DNA of 64,000 bases from Saccharopolyspora hordei (GCF_013410345.1 NZ_JACCFJ010000001.1:5131001-5195000), one strand, 5' to 3'. Positions 36,292-46,285 are shown, counted from the stretch's first letter. Notes: generated by a model from the sequence alone, not told the origin. A program made the numbers and translations.

Positions 36292-38925
36292 TCAGGCCTG
36301 CGGCAGGGCCTCCAGGCGGGCGGTGATGCGCTCGATCTCGGCCTGGGCCGCCTCGCGGCGGGCCTTGATCTTGTCCACCACCTCGGCCGGGGCCTTGTCC
36401 AGGAAGGCCGGGTTGGACAGCTTCTTGTCGGTGCCTGCCAGCTCCTTCTCCGCCGCCGCCAGGTCCTTCTGCAGGCGCTTGCGCTCGGCGGCGATGTCCA
36501 CCGCCCCGGAGAGGTCCAGCTCCACCGTGACGTTGCCACCGGTCAGCCCGACCTCGAGGGACGCCGAGGAGGTGAAGCCCTCGCCGGGCTCGGTGACCCG
36601 GGCCAGCGACCGCACCGCGGGCACGTGGTCGGCCAGCCCGAGCTCGGCGACGCCACTGAGGTTGGCGGCCACCCGCTGGCCCGGCTTGAGGCCCTGGTCG
36701 GACCGGAACCGGCGGATCTCGGTGATCAGCTTCTGCACCGCGGCGATCCGCTGCGCGGCCGCCTCGTCGGCCACCGCCCCGGACGGCTTCGGCCACTCCG
36801 CGACCACCACCGACTCGCGGCCGGTCAGCGCCGTCCACAGCATCTCGGTGATGAACGGGATCGTCGGGTGCAGCAGGCGCAGCAGCACGTCGAGCACGTG
36901 GCCGAGCACCTCGCGAGTGCGCTCCGCCCGGTCGCCGCCGGCGTCCAGCTGGACCTTGGACAGCTCCAGGTACCAGTCGCAGAACTCGTCCCAGGTGAAG
37001 TGGTAGAGCGCCTCGGTGGACTTGGCGAACTGGAAGTCCTCCAGCAGGGCGTCCACATCGGACACCAGCTGGTCGACGCGGTCCAGGATCCACCGGTCGG
37101 CGTCGGTGAGCTCCGCGCGGTCGGCCAGCCGCTCCGGCACCCGCGCACCGTTCATGAGCGCGAACTTGGTGGCGTTGAACAGCTTCGTGCAGAAGCTGCG
37201 GGACGCCGCCACCCAGTCCTCGCTGATCGGCGAGTCGGTGCCCGGGTTGGCGCCGCGGGCCAGCGTGAAGCGCAGCGCGTCGGTGCCGTAGGTGTCCATC
37301 CACTCCAGCGGGTCCACCGTGTTGCCCGCGGACTTGGACATCTTCTTGCCGTGCGCGTCGCGGACCATGCCGTGCAGCACGATCGTCTTGAACGGCTCGA
37401 CGCCGTCCATCGCGTACAGGCCCAGCATCATCATCCGGGCGACCCAGAAGAAGAGGATGTCGTAGCCGGTGACGAGCACGCTGGTCGGGTAGAACGTGCG
37501 CAGGTCCTCGGTGTCCTCCGGCCAGCCCATCGTGGAGAACGGCCACAGGCCCGAGGAGAACCAGGTGTCCAGCACGTCCTCGTCCTGGTGCCAGCCCTCG
37601 CCCGACGGCGGCTCCTCGTCCGGACCGACGCAGACGACCTCGCCGTTGGGGCCGTACCAGATCGGGATCCGGTGGCCCCACCACAGCTGCCGGGAGATGG
37701 CCCAGTCGTGCAGGTTGTCGACCCAGTCGAAGTAGCGCTTGGCCATCTCCGGCGGGTGGATCTTGACCCGGCCGTCGCGGACCGCGTCCCCGGCCGCCTT
37801 GGCCAGCGGGCCGACCTTGACGAACCACTGCAACGACAGCCGCGGCTCGATCGGCTCCTTGGAGCGGGAGCTGTGCCCGACGCTGTGCCGGTACGGGCGC
37901 TTCTCGTCGACGATCCGGCCCTGCTCCCGCAGCGCCTCGCGCACCGCGACCCGTGCCTCGAAGCGGTCCATGCCGTCGAACTGGGTGCCGGTGTGGGCGA
38001 TGCGGCCCTGCTCGTCCATGATCGTCAGCATCGGCAGGTCGTGCCGCTTGCCGATCTCGAAGTCGTTCGGGTCGTGCGCCGGGGTGACCTTGACCGCGCC
38101 GGTGCCGAACTCCGGGTCGACGTGCTCGTCGGCGACGACCGGGATCGTGCGGCCGGTCAGCGGCAGCTCGATCTCCTTGCCGACGAGGTGCTTGTAGCGG
38201 TTGTCGTCGGGGTGCACCGCGACCGCGGTGTCCCCGAGCATGGTCTCGACCCGGGTGGTGGCCACGACGATCGAGTTCTCCCCGTCGCCGTAGCGCATGG
38301 AGACGAGCTCGCCGTCGACCTCCTTGTGCTCCACCTCGATGTCGCTGATCGCCGAGCGCATCTCCGGCGACCAGTTGACCAGCCGCTCGGCCCGGTAGAT
38401 GAGGCCGTCGTCGTAGAGCTTCTTGAAGATCGTCTGCACCGCGCGGGAGAGCCCGGCGTCCATGGTGAAGCGCTCGCGCGTCCAGTCGACGCTGTCGCCG
38501 AGGCGCTTCATCTGGTCCAGGATCGCCCCGCCGTGCTTCTCCTTCCACTGCCACACCCGGTCCAGGAAGCCCTCCCGGCCGAGCTCGCGGTGGTCGATGC
38601 CCTCGTCGCGGAGCTGCCGCTCGACGAGCGCCTGCACCGCGATGCTGGCGTGGTCCATGCCGGGCAACCACAGCGCCTCGTAGCCCTGCATCCGCCGACG
38701 CCGGGTGAGGATGTCCATCTGGGTGTGCTCGTAGGCGTGCCCGATGTGCAGGCTGCCGGTGACGTTCGGCGGCGGGATGACGATGGAGAACGGCGGCTTG
38801 CCGCTCTTGGGGTCAGCGACGAAGTACTCGGCGTCTACCCAGCGCTGGTACAACTCGGCCTCGACGTCGGCCGGATTCCAGGTCGACGGAAGTTCACGTT
38901 GCTGAGCGGCATGGGTCTGAGTCAC
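36292..38925 (-). CDS. valS: Valine--tRNA ligase
   Basis: The 877-residue class I synthetase charges tRNA-Val. The HIGH motif appears as [17 protein letters not shown] near 53-69. An editing CP1 domain follows (about 195-345), then [16 protein letters not shown] (KMSKS), the anticodon domain, and a C-terminal coiled coil ([20 protein letters not shown]) that binds the tRNA elbow. GTG at 38925 opens [22 protein letters not shown]. It lies divergent from the formate-related genes. Confidence 0.97.
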   Translation of the reverse strand: MTQTHAAQQRELPSTWNPADVEAELYQRWVDAEYFVADPKSGKPPFSIVIPPPNVTGSLHIGHAYEHTQMDILTRRRRMQGYEALWLPGMDHASIAVQALVERQLRDEGIDHRELGREGFLDRVWQWKEKHGGAILDQMKRLGDSVDWTRERFTMDAGLSRAVQTIFKKLYDDGLIYRAERLVNWSPEMRSAISDIEVEHKEVDGELVSMRYGDGENSIVVATTRVETMLGDTAVAVHPDDNRYKHLVGKEIELPLTGRTIPVVADEHVDPEFGTGAVKVTPAHDPNDFEIGKRHDLPMLTIMDEQGRIAHTGTQFDGMDRFEARVAVREALREQGRIVDEKRPYRHSVGHSSRSKEPIEPRLSLQWFVKVGPLAKAAGDAVRDGRVKIHPPEMAKRYFDWVDNLHDWAISRQLWWGHRIPIWYGPNGEVVCVGPDEEPPSGEGWHQDEDVLDTWFSSGLWPFSTMGWPEDTEDLRTFYPTSVLVTGYDILFFWVARMMMLGLYAMDGVEPFKTIVLHGMVRDAHGKKMSKSAGNTVDPLEWMDTYGTDALRFTLARGANPGTDSPISEDWVAASRSFCTKLFNATKFALMNGARVPERLADRAELTDADRWILDRVDQLVSDVDALLEDFQFAKSTEALYHFTWDEFCDWYLELSKVQLDAGGDRAERTREVLGHVLDVLLRLLHPTIPFITEMLWTALTGRESVVVAEWPKPSGAVADEAAAQRIAAVQKLITEIRRFRSDQGLKPGQRVAANLSGVAELGLADHVPAVRSLARVTEPGEGFTSSASLEVGLTGGNVTVELDLSGAVDIAAERKRLQKDLAAAEKELAGTDKKLSNPAFLDKAPAEVVDKIKARREAAQAEIERITARLEALPQA

Positions 38926-39050
38926 AGGCCGAATTCTACGAGTGCCTGTTCAGCGGCCCTCCTGGGCATCACCGTCGCGGCCACCAGCGCGGATGTGACG
39001 GTGGTCACCCCTGTCGTGCCGCGCCGCGCACGGTGTCGCACGCTAGACGC

Positions 39051-41345
39051 ATGTCGCGCGGAGCCCCTGAGCAGGACATCGACGAGAACGCCCTCCGGGT
39101 CGGCGAGCCCGGCCAGGCCGCGGCCGGGGTCAAGGGCGTGCTGGTCTCGCTGCAGCGCAGCTGGGAGCAGATGGGCCTGGCCCGCACCGCGCGGACGCTG
39201 CCGCTGCTGAACCAGCGCGACGGCTTCGACTGCCCCGGGTGCGCGTGGCCGGACCCGCGGGAGGCCGAGGGCGACAAGCGCAAGATCGCCGAGTTCTGCG
39301 AGAACGGGGCGAAGGCGGTCGCGGAGGAGGCCACCACCCGGCGGGTCGGGCCGGAGTTCTTCGCCCGCCACTCGGTGGCCGAGCTGGCCGAGCGGACCGA
39401 CTACTGGTTGGGGCAGCAGGGCCGGCTCACCCACCCGGTGGTCCTGCGCGAGGGAGACACCCACTACCGCCCCATCGCGTGGGCCGAGGCGTTCCAGCTG
39501 ATCGCCGAGCGGCTGCGCGGGCTCGGCTCGCCGGACGAGGCCGCGTTCTACACCTCCGGCCGCACCAGCAACGAGGCTGCGTTCCTGTACCAGCTGCTGG
39601 TGCGCAGCTTCGGCACGAACAACCTGCCGGACTGCTCGAACATGTGCCACGAGTCCTCCGGGGCGGCGCTGTCCGAGACCATCGGCGTCGGCAAGGGCTC
39701 GGTGTCGCTGTCCGATGTGGAGCGCGCGGACCTGGTGCTGGTGGTGGGTCAGAACCCGGGCACCAACCACCCGCGGATGCTGTCCTCGCTGGAGGCGGTC
39801 AAGCGGCGGGGCGGGCGGATCGTGGCGGTCAACCCGCTGCCGGAGACCGGGCTGATGCGCTTCAAGAACCCGCAGCACGCGCGCGGCGTGATCGGGCCGG
39901 GCACCCGGCTGGCCGACGAGTTCGCCCAGATCCGCATCGGTGGCGACCTGGCGCTGTTCAAGGCGCTCAACGCGCTGGTGCTCCAGGCGGGCGCGGTGGA
40001 CCGGGACTTCATCGACCGCTCGACGCACGGCTTCGCCGAGTTCGCCGCGCAGGCCGCCCACGTCGACTGGGAGGCCACCGACCGGGCCACCGGGCTGCCG
40101 CAGGAGCAGGTCGAGCGGATCGCCGAGATGGTGATCTCCTCGGAGCGCACGGTGGTCTGCTGGGCGATGGGGCTCACCCAGCACAAGCAGGCCGTGCCGA
40201 CGATCCGGGAGGTGGTCAACCTCCTGCTGCTGCGCGGCATGATCGGCAAGCCGGGCGCCGGGGTCTGCCCGGTGCGCGGCCACTCCAACGTGCAGGGCGA
40301 CCGCACCATGGGCATCTGGGAGAAGATGCCGGAGCCGTTCCTGGCCGCGCTGGAGGCCGAGTTCGGCGTGCCGGTGCCCCGCCACCACGGCCTGGACACC
40401 GTGGACACCATCCGCGCCATGCGCGACGGCCGGGTCAAGGCGTTCGTGGGGATGGGCGGCAACTTCGTCTCCGCGACCCCGGACACCGAGGCCACGGTGC
40501 GCGCCCTGCGCAGCTGCGAGCTGACGGTGCAGGTGTCGACCAAGCTGAACCGCTCGCACGTGACGCCCGGCCGCACCGCGCTGATCCTGCCCACGCTGGG
40601 CCGCACCGAGCGCGACGTGCAGGCCACCGGCGAGCAGTTCGTGACCGTCGAGGACTCGATGTCGGTGGTGCACCGCTCGCGCGGCCGGCTCCAGCCCGCA
40701 TCGGAGCACCTGCTGTCGGAGGTGGCGATCATCTGCCGGCTGGCGCGCGCCCTGCTCGGCCCGGACCACCCGGTCCGCTGGGAGGACTTCGAGCGCGACT
40801 ACGACCTGGTCCGCGAGCACATCGCGAACGTGGTCCCGGGCTGCGCGGACTACAACCGCAAGGTCCGCGAGCCGGACGGGTTCGTCCTGCCGCACCCGCC
40901 GCGCGACAGCCGCACCTTCCCCACGGCCACGGGCAAGGCCAACTTCACGGTCAACGTCCCGGAGCCCATCGAGGTCCCGCCCGGGCGCCTGCTGCTGCAG
41001 ACGCTGCGCAGCCACGACCAGTACAACACCACGATCTACGGCCTCTCCGACCGCTACCGCGGGGTCGAGGACGGCCGCCGCGTGGTCCTGGTGCACCCGG
41101 ACGACCTCGCCGACCTCGGGTTCGCGGCGGGCGACCTGGTCGACGTGGTCTCCGAGTGGCGGGGCGAGCACGGTGTCGAGGAGCGCCGCGCGGAGCGCTT
41201 CCGCCTCGTCGCCTACCCGACCGCCCGCGGCTGCGCCGCGGCCTACTACCCGGAGGCCAACCCCCTGGTCCCGCTGGACTCGGTGGCGGAACGCTCCAAC
41301 ACCCCGGTCTCCAAGGCCATCGTCGTCCGCCTGGAACGGCGCTAG
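39051..41345 (+). CDS. FdhF/YdeP family molybdopterin oxidoreductase (formate dehydrogenase-like)
   Basis: The 764-residue molybdo-enzyme belongs to the FdhF/YdeP group. The N-terminal Cys61, Cys64 and Cys83 (CPGCAWPD ... EFCENG) should bind an Fe-S cluster. The Mo-ligand region is CSNMCHESSG with Cys199-His200, a Cys enzyme rather than selenocysteine. Mo-cofactor segments such as VVGQNPGTNHPRM and RGHSNVQGDRTMGIWEKMP follow, and the C-terminal MoCo domain (LLLQTLRSHDQYNTTIYGLSDR) is complete. fdhD, needed to sulfurate formate dehydrogenases, lies 2.4 kb away. Formate is the likely substrate, but this group is poorly characterised. ATG at 39051 is chosen over a GTG six codons upstream. The stop codon shares CTAG with the convergent gene. 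Confidence 0.88.
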   Translation: MSRGAPEQDIDENALRVGEPGQAAAGVKGVLVSLQRSWEQMGLARTARTLPLLNQRDGFDCPGCAWPDPREAEGDKRKIAEFCENGAKAVAEEATTRRVGPEFFARHSVAELAERTDYWLGQQGRLTHPVVLREGDTHYRPIAWAEAFQLIAERLRGLGSPDEAAFYTSGRTSNEAAFLYQLLVRSFGTNNLPDCSNMCHESSGAALSETIGVGKGSVSLSDVERADLVLVVGQNPGTNHPRMLSSLEAVKRRGGRIVAVNPLPETGLMRFKNPQHARGVIGPGTRLADEFAQIRIGGDLALFKALNALVLQAGAVDRDFIDRSTHGFAEFAAQAAHVDWEATDRATGLPQEQVERIAEMVISSERTVVCWAMGLTQHKQAVPTIREVVNLLLLRGMIGKPGAGVCPVRGHSNVQGDRTMGIWEKMPEPFLAALEAEFGVPVPRHHGLDTVDTIRAMRDGRVKAFVGMGGNFVSATPDTEATVRALRSCELTVQVSTKLNRSHVTPGRTALILPTLGRTERDVQATGEQFVTVEDSMSVVHRSRGRLQPASEHLLSEVAIICRLARALLGPDHPVRWEDFERDYDLVREHIANVVPGCADYNRKVREPDGFVLPHPPRDSRTFPTATGKANFTVNVPEPIEVPPGRLLLQTLRSHDQYNTTIYGLSDRYRGVEDGRRVVLVHPDDLADLGFAAGDLVDVVSEWRGEHGVEERRAERFRLVAYPTARGCAAAYYPEANPLVPLDSVAERSNTPVSKAIVVRLERR

Positions 41346-41860
41346 CCCCGGGTCTGCGCGACGAAGGCCGGGTGCGGGTCCTCGACGATCACGCTCCCGC
41401 CGTCGTCGGAGGTCCGGGCGCGGGTGATGCGCGGCAGCGACCCCGCGACGAACGGTACGACCGAGGCCAGCGCGACGATGAACCCGCCGAACGCCAGGAC
41501 ACCGAGGAACGTGGCCTGCACACCGCCGATCAGCCGGACCAGCAGCGCCGCGGCGATCGACGCCAGACCGCCCCAGAACAACAGCTGCGAGAGTCCGAAC
41601 AGGACTGACCGCCGCCGGGCGCAACCGCGGCACAGCGGCCAACCGCGCACCCGCGCCACCTTGACCCGGCGCGCCCGTTCCCCGATCCTGTCCGCCACGC
41701 CGAGCAGGCTGGAGCTGAGCACCCGGTTGCCGTCCACCTGCACACGCGACTGCAGGGCGAAGTCGACCTGCCGCACCGCGACCCTCCCGTGCGCCGCGCA
41801 GCACTGCGGAAGACCACCCGGCGTGGTCGCGGTGTCCACCGGGATGCGGATCTCCCCCAT
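41342..41860 (-). CDS. Membrane protein with N-terminal Cys/His cluster, function unknown
   Basis: The 172-residue protein has a soluble N-terminal part holding PQCCAAHGR near 20-28 and PLCRGCARRR near 75-84, which could form a small metal site. Two transmembrane helices follow (about 89-111 and 117-139), then a hydrophilic tail. No family is recognised. GTG two codons upstream (41866), 4 nt after GGAGG, is an equally good start. The stop overlaps that of the molybdo-enzyme. Codon use is like its neighbours, so it is probably real. Confidence 0.6.
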   Translation of the reverse strand: MGEIRIPVDTATTPGGLPQCCAAHGRVAVRQVDFALQSRVQVDGNRVLSSSLLGVADRIGERARRVKVARVRGWPLCRGCARRRSVLFGLSQLLFWGGLASIAAALLVRLIGGVQATFLGVLAFGGFIVALASVVPFVAGSLPRITRARTSDDGGSVIVEDPHPAFVAQTRG

Positions 41861-42209
41861 TGCCACGTGACCTCCGCGTCCGGCACCGGACCGGCCCCAC
41901 TCGACCTTCTCGCTGTTCGGATCGTACCGACTCTGCACCGTCCGGGTTGGTCCGGCGATCCGCGACCGACGCCTGGGGGCCTTCCGAGCTCCAGAGCCGA
42001 TCCGAAGGGCTCGGCGACTTCGGCCAGGAGCTGACGACCGGCGCGGCGCAGCGGGACGGGCGCACCCCGTCCTGTCGTGCGCGCCTCAGCAGCGCTGCAT
42101 CGTCACAGAGGGCACCGACAGTTCGAACCGTCCCTGAGGAGCACGAGCGGGAGCCTGCGCGGGCTTCCGGGGGACGGCTGGCGAGATCGCGGAGGACCGA
42201 GGTGCCCGG
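41861..42209. other. Gene-free stretch
   Basis: About 350 nt between the membrane protein start and the small transporter partner. Open frames here are short and biased toward Arg/Ser/Pro with no match, and no clear terminator or promoter stands out. Confidence 0.45.
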
Positions 42210-42317
42210 TCAGCCGGTGAAGAGCTGGGCGACCTTCTGCACCAGCTCGTACACGCCGTAGGCGAAGGGCAGGCCCACCCACGCCCAGGACACCACGAGG
42301 ACGGCTCGGCGGTTCAT
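42210..42317 (-). CDS. MFS transporter small subunit (partner of OFA transporter)
   Basis: The 35-residue peptide has one helix: [20 protein letters not shown], then [15 protein letters not shown]. This [12 protein letters not shown] pattern is that of the tiny membrane partner encoded after oxalate/formate-type MFS transporters in many bacteria. Its ATG overlaps the transporter stop by 4 nt (ATGA), so it is translationally coupled. It is easy to miss because of its size. Confidence 0.8.
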   Translation of the reverse strand: MNRRAVLVVSWAWVGLPFAYGVYELVQKVAQLFTG

Positions 42318-43642
42318 CGCTCCTCCGGTTCGTGGAACTTCGCATTGACCGGCCGGACCAGCTCGTTGGCCGCGAAACCGACCACCAGCAGGCCGATCAT
42401 GATCACCAGGGAGGTGGTGTAGAGGTCCGGGCCGCTGGCGCCGGCCGCTTCGCGGGCGTCGGCGACGGCGTTGACGATGAGCGGTCCCAGCACGCCGGCC
42501 GCCGACCAGGCGGTGAGCAGCCGGCCGTGGATCGCACCCACCTGCGCGGTGCCGAACAGATCCTTCAAGTAGGCCGGGGCGGTCGCGAAACCGCCGCCGT
42601 AGAACGACAGGATGAGCATCGCGCAGAGCACGAACACCGGGACGCCGACCGAGCCCACCAGCAGGATGCCGAGGTAGAGCAGCACGCCGCCGCCCAGGTA
42701 GAGGCGGTAGACGTTCTTGCGCCCCACGAGGTCCGATGTGGACGACCAGACGAACCGGCCGGCCATGTTGGTCAGCGACAGCAGCGCGACGAACCCGGCC
42801 GCCGCACCGGCCGCCACCGGCGTGGAGCTGCCGGCGAAGAACCCGGTGATCATCGGCGAGGCCTTCTCCAGGATGCCGATGCCCGCGGTGACGTTGCAGC
42901 ACAGCACGACCCACAGCAGCCAGAACTGCGGGGTGCGCACCGCGTTGCGCGCAGTCACGTTCGCGGTGGTGATCATGGGCCGGGACGCCGCCTGGCGCGC
43001 CGGGCCCGGGTTCCAGCCCGGCGGTGGCGTCCGGACCAGCACCACGCCCAGCGACATGAACACCGCGTAGACCACCCCGTGGACCAGGAAGGTCAGCGCG
43101 ATGCCGGAGGAGTCGCTGCCGAAGGACTCCAGCATCTGCGACGACCACGGCGAGGCGATGAGCGCGCCACCGCCGAAGCCCATGATCGCGATGCCGGTGG
43201 CCATGCCCGGCCGGTCGGGGAACCACTTGATCAGCGTGGACACCGGGGAGATGTACCCGATGCCCAGGCCGATGCCGCCGACGAAGCCGTACCCGAGCAC
43301 CACCAGCCAGTACTGGCCCAGCGCGACGCCCAGCGAGGAGATCAGGAAGCCCAGCGAGAAGCAGGTGGTGGCCACCGCCATCGCCCAGCGCGGCCCGCGG
43401 CGCTCCACCACCGTCCCGCCGAGCGCGGCGGAGAGCCCCAGCATGACGATCCCGAGCTGGAACGGCAGGGCGCTGAGCGTGCCGCTGAGGCCGAGCGCGT
43501 CCTCCAGCGGGGACTTGAACACGCTCCAGGCGTAGACCTGGCCGATCGCCAGGTGCACCGCCAGCGCGGTCGGCGGGACCAACCAGCGGTTCCAGCCCTC
43601 GGGCGCGACAGTGCGGGTCGGAGAGAGCAGGTCTGCGACCAT
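42314..43642 (-). CDS. OFA family MFS transporter (oxalate/formate antiporter-like)
   Basis: The 442-residue, 12-helix transporter has OFA features: [22 protein letters not shown] in helix 1, [39 protein letters not shown] across helices 4-5, [19 protein letters not shown], and [18 protein letters not shown] in the central repeat. OFA members exchange oxalate and formate or move other small carboxylates. The neighbouring molybdo-enzyme and fdhD suggest formate or oxalate here. ATG at 43642 follows GGGAGG by 5 nt. It is divergent from fdhD across a 108-nt gap. Confidence 0.9.
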   Translation of the reverse strand: MVADLLSPTRTVAPEGWNRWLVPPTALAVHLAIGQVYAWSVFKSPLEDALGLSGTLSALPFQLGIVMLGLSAALGGTVVERRGPRWAMAVATTCFSLGFLISSLGVALGQYWLVVLGYGFVGGIGLGIGYISPVSTLIKWFPDRPGMATGIAIMGFGGGALIASPWSSQMLESFGSDSSGIALTFLVHGVVYAVFMSLGVVLVRTPPPGWNPGPARQAASRPMITTANVTARNAVRTPQFWLLWVVLCCNVTAGIGILEKASPMITGFFAGSSTPVAAGAAAGFVALLSLTNMAGRFVWSSTSDLVGRKNVYRLYLGGGVLLYLGILLVGSVGVPVFVLCAMLILSFYGGGFATAPAYLKDLFGTAQVGAIHGRLLTAWSAAGVLGPLIVNAVADAREAAGASGPDLYTTSLVIMIGLLVVGFAANELVRPVNAKFHEPEER

Positions 43643-43750
43643 CGGGCCTCCCTGCCACGTGCTGGTGATCACGGATCCGCTGAGGATACTGGTGCGACGG
43701 CGGCCCGACGAGAGCCGTCTTCCGCAGAGCGAACGTGCGAGGAGGGCCCG

Positions 43751-44590
43751 ATGGGACGCGTCACGGTGCGACGACCGGTGCTGCGGGTCACCGCCGACGG
43801 GAGCGTGCGGCGGCCCGACACGCTCGCCGCCGAGGAGCCGCTGGAGGTCCGCGTCAACGGCCGACCGCTCTCGGTGACCATGCGCACGCCCGGTCACGAC
43901 GTCGAGCTCGCCCACGGGTTCCTGCTCACCGAGGGCGTCATCCACGACCGCGAGCAACTGGCCACGGCGCGCTACTGCGACAGCCCCGGCCCGGACGGCC
44001 GCAACACCTACAACGTGCTGGACGTGCTGCTCGCCCCCGGCGTGCAGCCTCCCGACGCCTCGGTGACCCGCAACTTCTACACCACGTCCTCGTGCGGCGT
44101 GTGCGGCAAGGCCGCGCTCGACTCGGTCCGGCTGAGCACCCGCCACTCCCCCGCCGCCGACCCGGTCACCGTCAGCGCGGACACCCTCGTGGGCGTCCCG
44201 GCCCGGCTGCGCGCCGCCCAGCGCGTCTTCGACACGACCGGCGGCCTGCACGCCGCCGGGCTGTTCCGCGCCACCGGTGAGGTGCTCGTGGTGCGGGAGG
44301 ACGTGGGGCGGCACAACGCCGTGGACAAGGTGCTCGGGTGGGCGCTGCTGGAGCGGCGCGTCCCGCTGACCGGGTGCGTGCTCATGGTCTCCGGGCGGGC
44401 GTCGTTCGAGCTGGTGCAGAAGGCGGCGATGGCGGGCGTGCCGGTGCTCGCCGCGGTGTCGGCGCCGTCGTCGTTGGCCGTCGACCTCGCCGCGGAACAG
44501 GGCATGACCCTCGTCGGGTTCCTGCGCGGGCCGTCCATGAACGTCTACACGGGTGCCGAGCGCATCGTGACCAAGGCCATCACCGGTTAG
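43751..44590 (+). CDS. fdhD: Formate dehydrogenase accessory sulfurtransferase FdhD
   Basis: The 279-residue protein passes sulfur from the cysteine desulfurase IscS to the Mo cofactor of formate dehydrogenases. The essential CxxC is Cys115-Cys118 in [11 protein letters not shown]. Other conserved parts are [43 protein letters not shown] and [20 protein letters not shown] at 43751 has AGGAGG upstream. Its client is very probably the molybdo-enzyme at 39-41 kb. Confidence 0.96.
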   Translation: MGRVTVRRPVLRVTADGSVRRPDTLAAEEPLEVRVNGRPLSVTMRTPGHDVELAHGFLLTEGVIHDREQLATARYCDSPGPDGRNTYNVLDVLLAPGVQPPDASVTRNFYTTSSCGVCGKAALDSVRLSTRHSPAADPVTVSADTLVGVPARLRAAQRVFDTTGGLHAAGLFRATGEVLVVREDVGRHNAVDKVLGWALLERRVPLTGCVLMVSGRASFELVQKAAMAGVPVLAAVSAPSSLAVDLAAEQGMTLVGFLRGPSMNVYTGAERIVTKAITG

Positions 44591-44662
44591 CGGCTGCCCC
44601 GGTTGGTGGCCCCGCGCCGCGTTGGCACGATGGGGGGCAGGAGCCGCCGACAGGAGGGATGC

Positions 44663-45547
44663 ATGCGCGATTCGCGGGGTCGCCACCTGCTGCCGCGCCG
44701 GAGCGTCCTCGCCGCCGGGCTCACCGGTGCCGCTGCCCTCGGTCTCGGTCTGGGCGGCCAGGTCGGCTCAGCGCCGCGCGAGACCGCGGTGCCGCTGGCG
44801 AACCAGCCGAACGTGTCCGTGGAGCGGCTCTACTCGCGCGCCCGGAACCGCTCCGTCAACTTCGTGCTCATGTTCCCGGAGGGCGTGCCGCGCCGGGACC
44901 TCCCGGTGTGCCTGATGCTGCACGGCCGGTTCGGCGACGCGCGCAAGTCGGCGGCCGGCCTGCCGGACTGGTTGTCGCAGTCCGTGGCCGCGGGCCGGAT
45001 CCCGCCGTTCGCGTTCCTCGCGGTGGACGGCGGCGGCAACAACTACTGGCACCGCCGCCCGAACGACGATCCGCTGTGGATGCTGCTCGGGGAGGTCCCG
45101 CGCTGGCTGGCAGAGCGGAACCTCGGCGGGAGGCGGCACCGGCCCTTCGCGGCCGCGGGCATCTCGATGGGCGGGTTCGGCGCGCTGCTCTACGCGCGGC
45201 GCCGGCGTGAGATGGGCCACCCGCTGACCGCGGCGGCGGTGGTGTCCCCGGCGCTCATCACCAGCTGGCCGGAGATGCGCAAGCGCAAGGCGTTCGCCAA
45301 CGAGGCGGAGTGGGCGGCGATCGACCCGCTCCGCCACATCAAGGCGCTCGGGGACCTGCCGCTGGGGGTGTGGTGCGGCACCGAGGACCGCTTCATCGAG
45401 GGCACCCGCCGCTTCATCCGCCTCGCGGACCCGGAGTACGCCTCCACCACCCCGGGCGGCCACAACAGCCGCTACTACCGCAAGGCGCTCCCCGAGCTGG
45501 TGGACTTCATCGGCACGCAGCTGGCCGAGTCGGGCGAGCACCGGTAG
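44663..45547 (+). CDS. Secreted alpha/beta hydrolase (esterase) with Tat-like signal
   Basis: The 294-residue protein starts with a signal-like segment, RRSVLAAGLTGAAALGLGLGG (about 12-33), whose RRSVL resembles a twin-arginine motif. The body is an esterase D-like hydrolase: CLMLHGRFGDAR (oxyanion region), FAFLAVDGGGNNYWH, the nucleophile elbow GISMGGFGALL, then DLPLGVWCGTEDRF and a late His in TPGGHNSRYYRKALP. It is probably an exported esterase related to mycolyltransferase/antigen-85-like folds, but the substrate is unknown. ATG at 44663 follows AGGAGGG. Confidence 0.85.
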   Translation: MRDSRGRHLLPRRSVLAAGLTGAAALGLGLGGQVGSAPRETAVPLANQPNVSVERLYSRARNRSVNFVLMFPEGVPRRDLPVCLMLHGRFGDARKSAAGLPDWLSQSVAAGRIPPFAFLAVDGGGNNYWHRRPNDDPLWMLLGEVPRWLAERNLGGRRHRPFAAAGISMGGFGALLYARRRREMGHPLTAAAVVSPALITSWPEMRKRKAFANEAEWAAIDPLRHIKALGDLPLGVWCGTEDRFIEGTRRFIRLADPEYASTTPGGHNSRYYRKALPELVDFIGTQLAESGEHR

Positions 45548-45554
45548 CGCGGGA

Positions 45555-46193
45555 CTACCCGCACCGCTTCGCCAGGCGTGTCGGCTCCACTGTGTACAGG
45601 TCCGCCTCGAAGCGGTCGTGCAGCGGCACGGTGCCGTAGAGGGTCCAGCGCAGCAGCGCCGGCCACGGGCCGTACCCGGCGTCGGTGTTCAGGTGCTCCC
45701 CGTCGAGGATCACGTCCATCTCCACCTGGAGCTCCTCGGCCAGCGCGTGCGCCCGGTACATGGAGAGGTACGGGTCGCCGGTCCCGACCACGAGCCGGGT
45801 GATGCCCGCTGCGCGGCGCAGCGCCGCCGCGTCCGTCGGGTAGGGCGTGATGCCCTGGGCGGCCGGGTGCTGCCAGTCCGGGGCGGGCGGGGCCACCAGG
45901 AGCACCCGGTCCGCGCGGCGGTCGCTGCCGCCGATGGTCGCCGCGTGGTGCAGCCACAGCGCCGCCCCGCAGGCGTGCGCCGCCACCACGAGCTCGGCCT
46001 CCTGCGGCACCGCGGCCAGCCGCTCCCGCAGCACCTGCAGCCAGTCGGCCAGCACCGGCCGGTCCGGGTCCGGCAGCGTCGGGAGGTCCACGTCCACGCC
46101 TGCCTCGCGGAGCTGAGCGGCGAGCCAGTGCTGCCAGTGCCAGGGACCGGAACCGGTCATCCCGTGAACCAGCAGGACGTGCATCTCGCTCAT
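45555..46193 (-). CDS. RBBP9/YdeN family alpha/beta hydrolase-like protein, nucleophile Ser replaced
   Basis: The 212-residue protein has the RBBP9/YdeN fold pattern: MHVLLVHGMTGSGPWHWQHWLA, VDLPTLPDPDRPVLADWLQVL, LVVGTGDPYLSMYRA (acid) and ILDGEHLNTDAGYGPWP (His). The nucleophile elbow, normally AHSLG, reads AAHACG, so the serine position is Ala74, with Cys75 next to it. Classical serine-hydrolase chemistry is therefore unlikely and the protein may bind rather than cleave. It is convergent with the secreted esterase, and an imperfect palindrome lies 20 nt upstream of its start. Confidence 0.82.
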   Translation of the reverse strand: MSEMHVLLVHGMTGSGPWHWQHWLAAQLREAGVDVDLPTLPDPDRPVLADWLQVLRERLAAVPQEAELVVAAHACGAALWLHHAATIGGSDRRADRVLLVAPPAPDWQHPAAQGITPYPTDAAALRRAAGITRLVVGTGDPYLSMYRAHALAEELQVEMDVILDGEHLNTDAGYGPWPALLRWTLYGTVPLHDRFEADLYTVEPTRLAKRCG

Positions 46194-46212
46194 GGCAGGC
46201 GCTCCCCGAGAC

Positions 46213-46238
46213 GATGATCTGGTCGTACCAGGATCATC
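46213..46238. promoter_or_regulatory. Imperfect palindrome upstream of the RBBP9-like gene
   Basis: GATGATC-TGG and CCA-G-GATCATC face each other around TCGTA, with one bulged base, 20-45 nt upstream of the start at 46193. An operator is plausible; no regulator gene is adjacent. Confidence 0.35.
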
Positions 46239-46285
46239 CAACACGGTTCGGTCCGCAGCGGACGCGCCCGGGTCGGGTGAGCGAA

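Noticed and set aside
35137-39210. Very long plus-strand open frame (over 1300 codons) opposite folC and valS
   Set aside because: It is the mirror of two clear essential enzymes in high-GC DNA; its product is His/Arg/Val-rich with no domain and spans two gene boundaries and a terminator.
39630-39665. Selenocysteine in the formate-dehydrogenase-like enzyme
   Set aside because: The active-site codon is TGC (Cys) in CSNMCHESSG; no in-frame TGA is present.
38922-42065. Minus-strand frame of over 1000 codons opposite the molybdoenzyme
   Set aside because: Antisense of a clear molybdopterin oxidoreductase; no domain and a product rich in Arg, Val, His and Gly.
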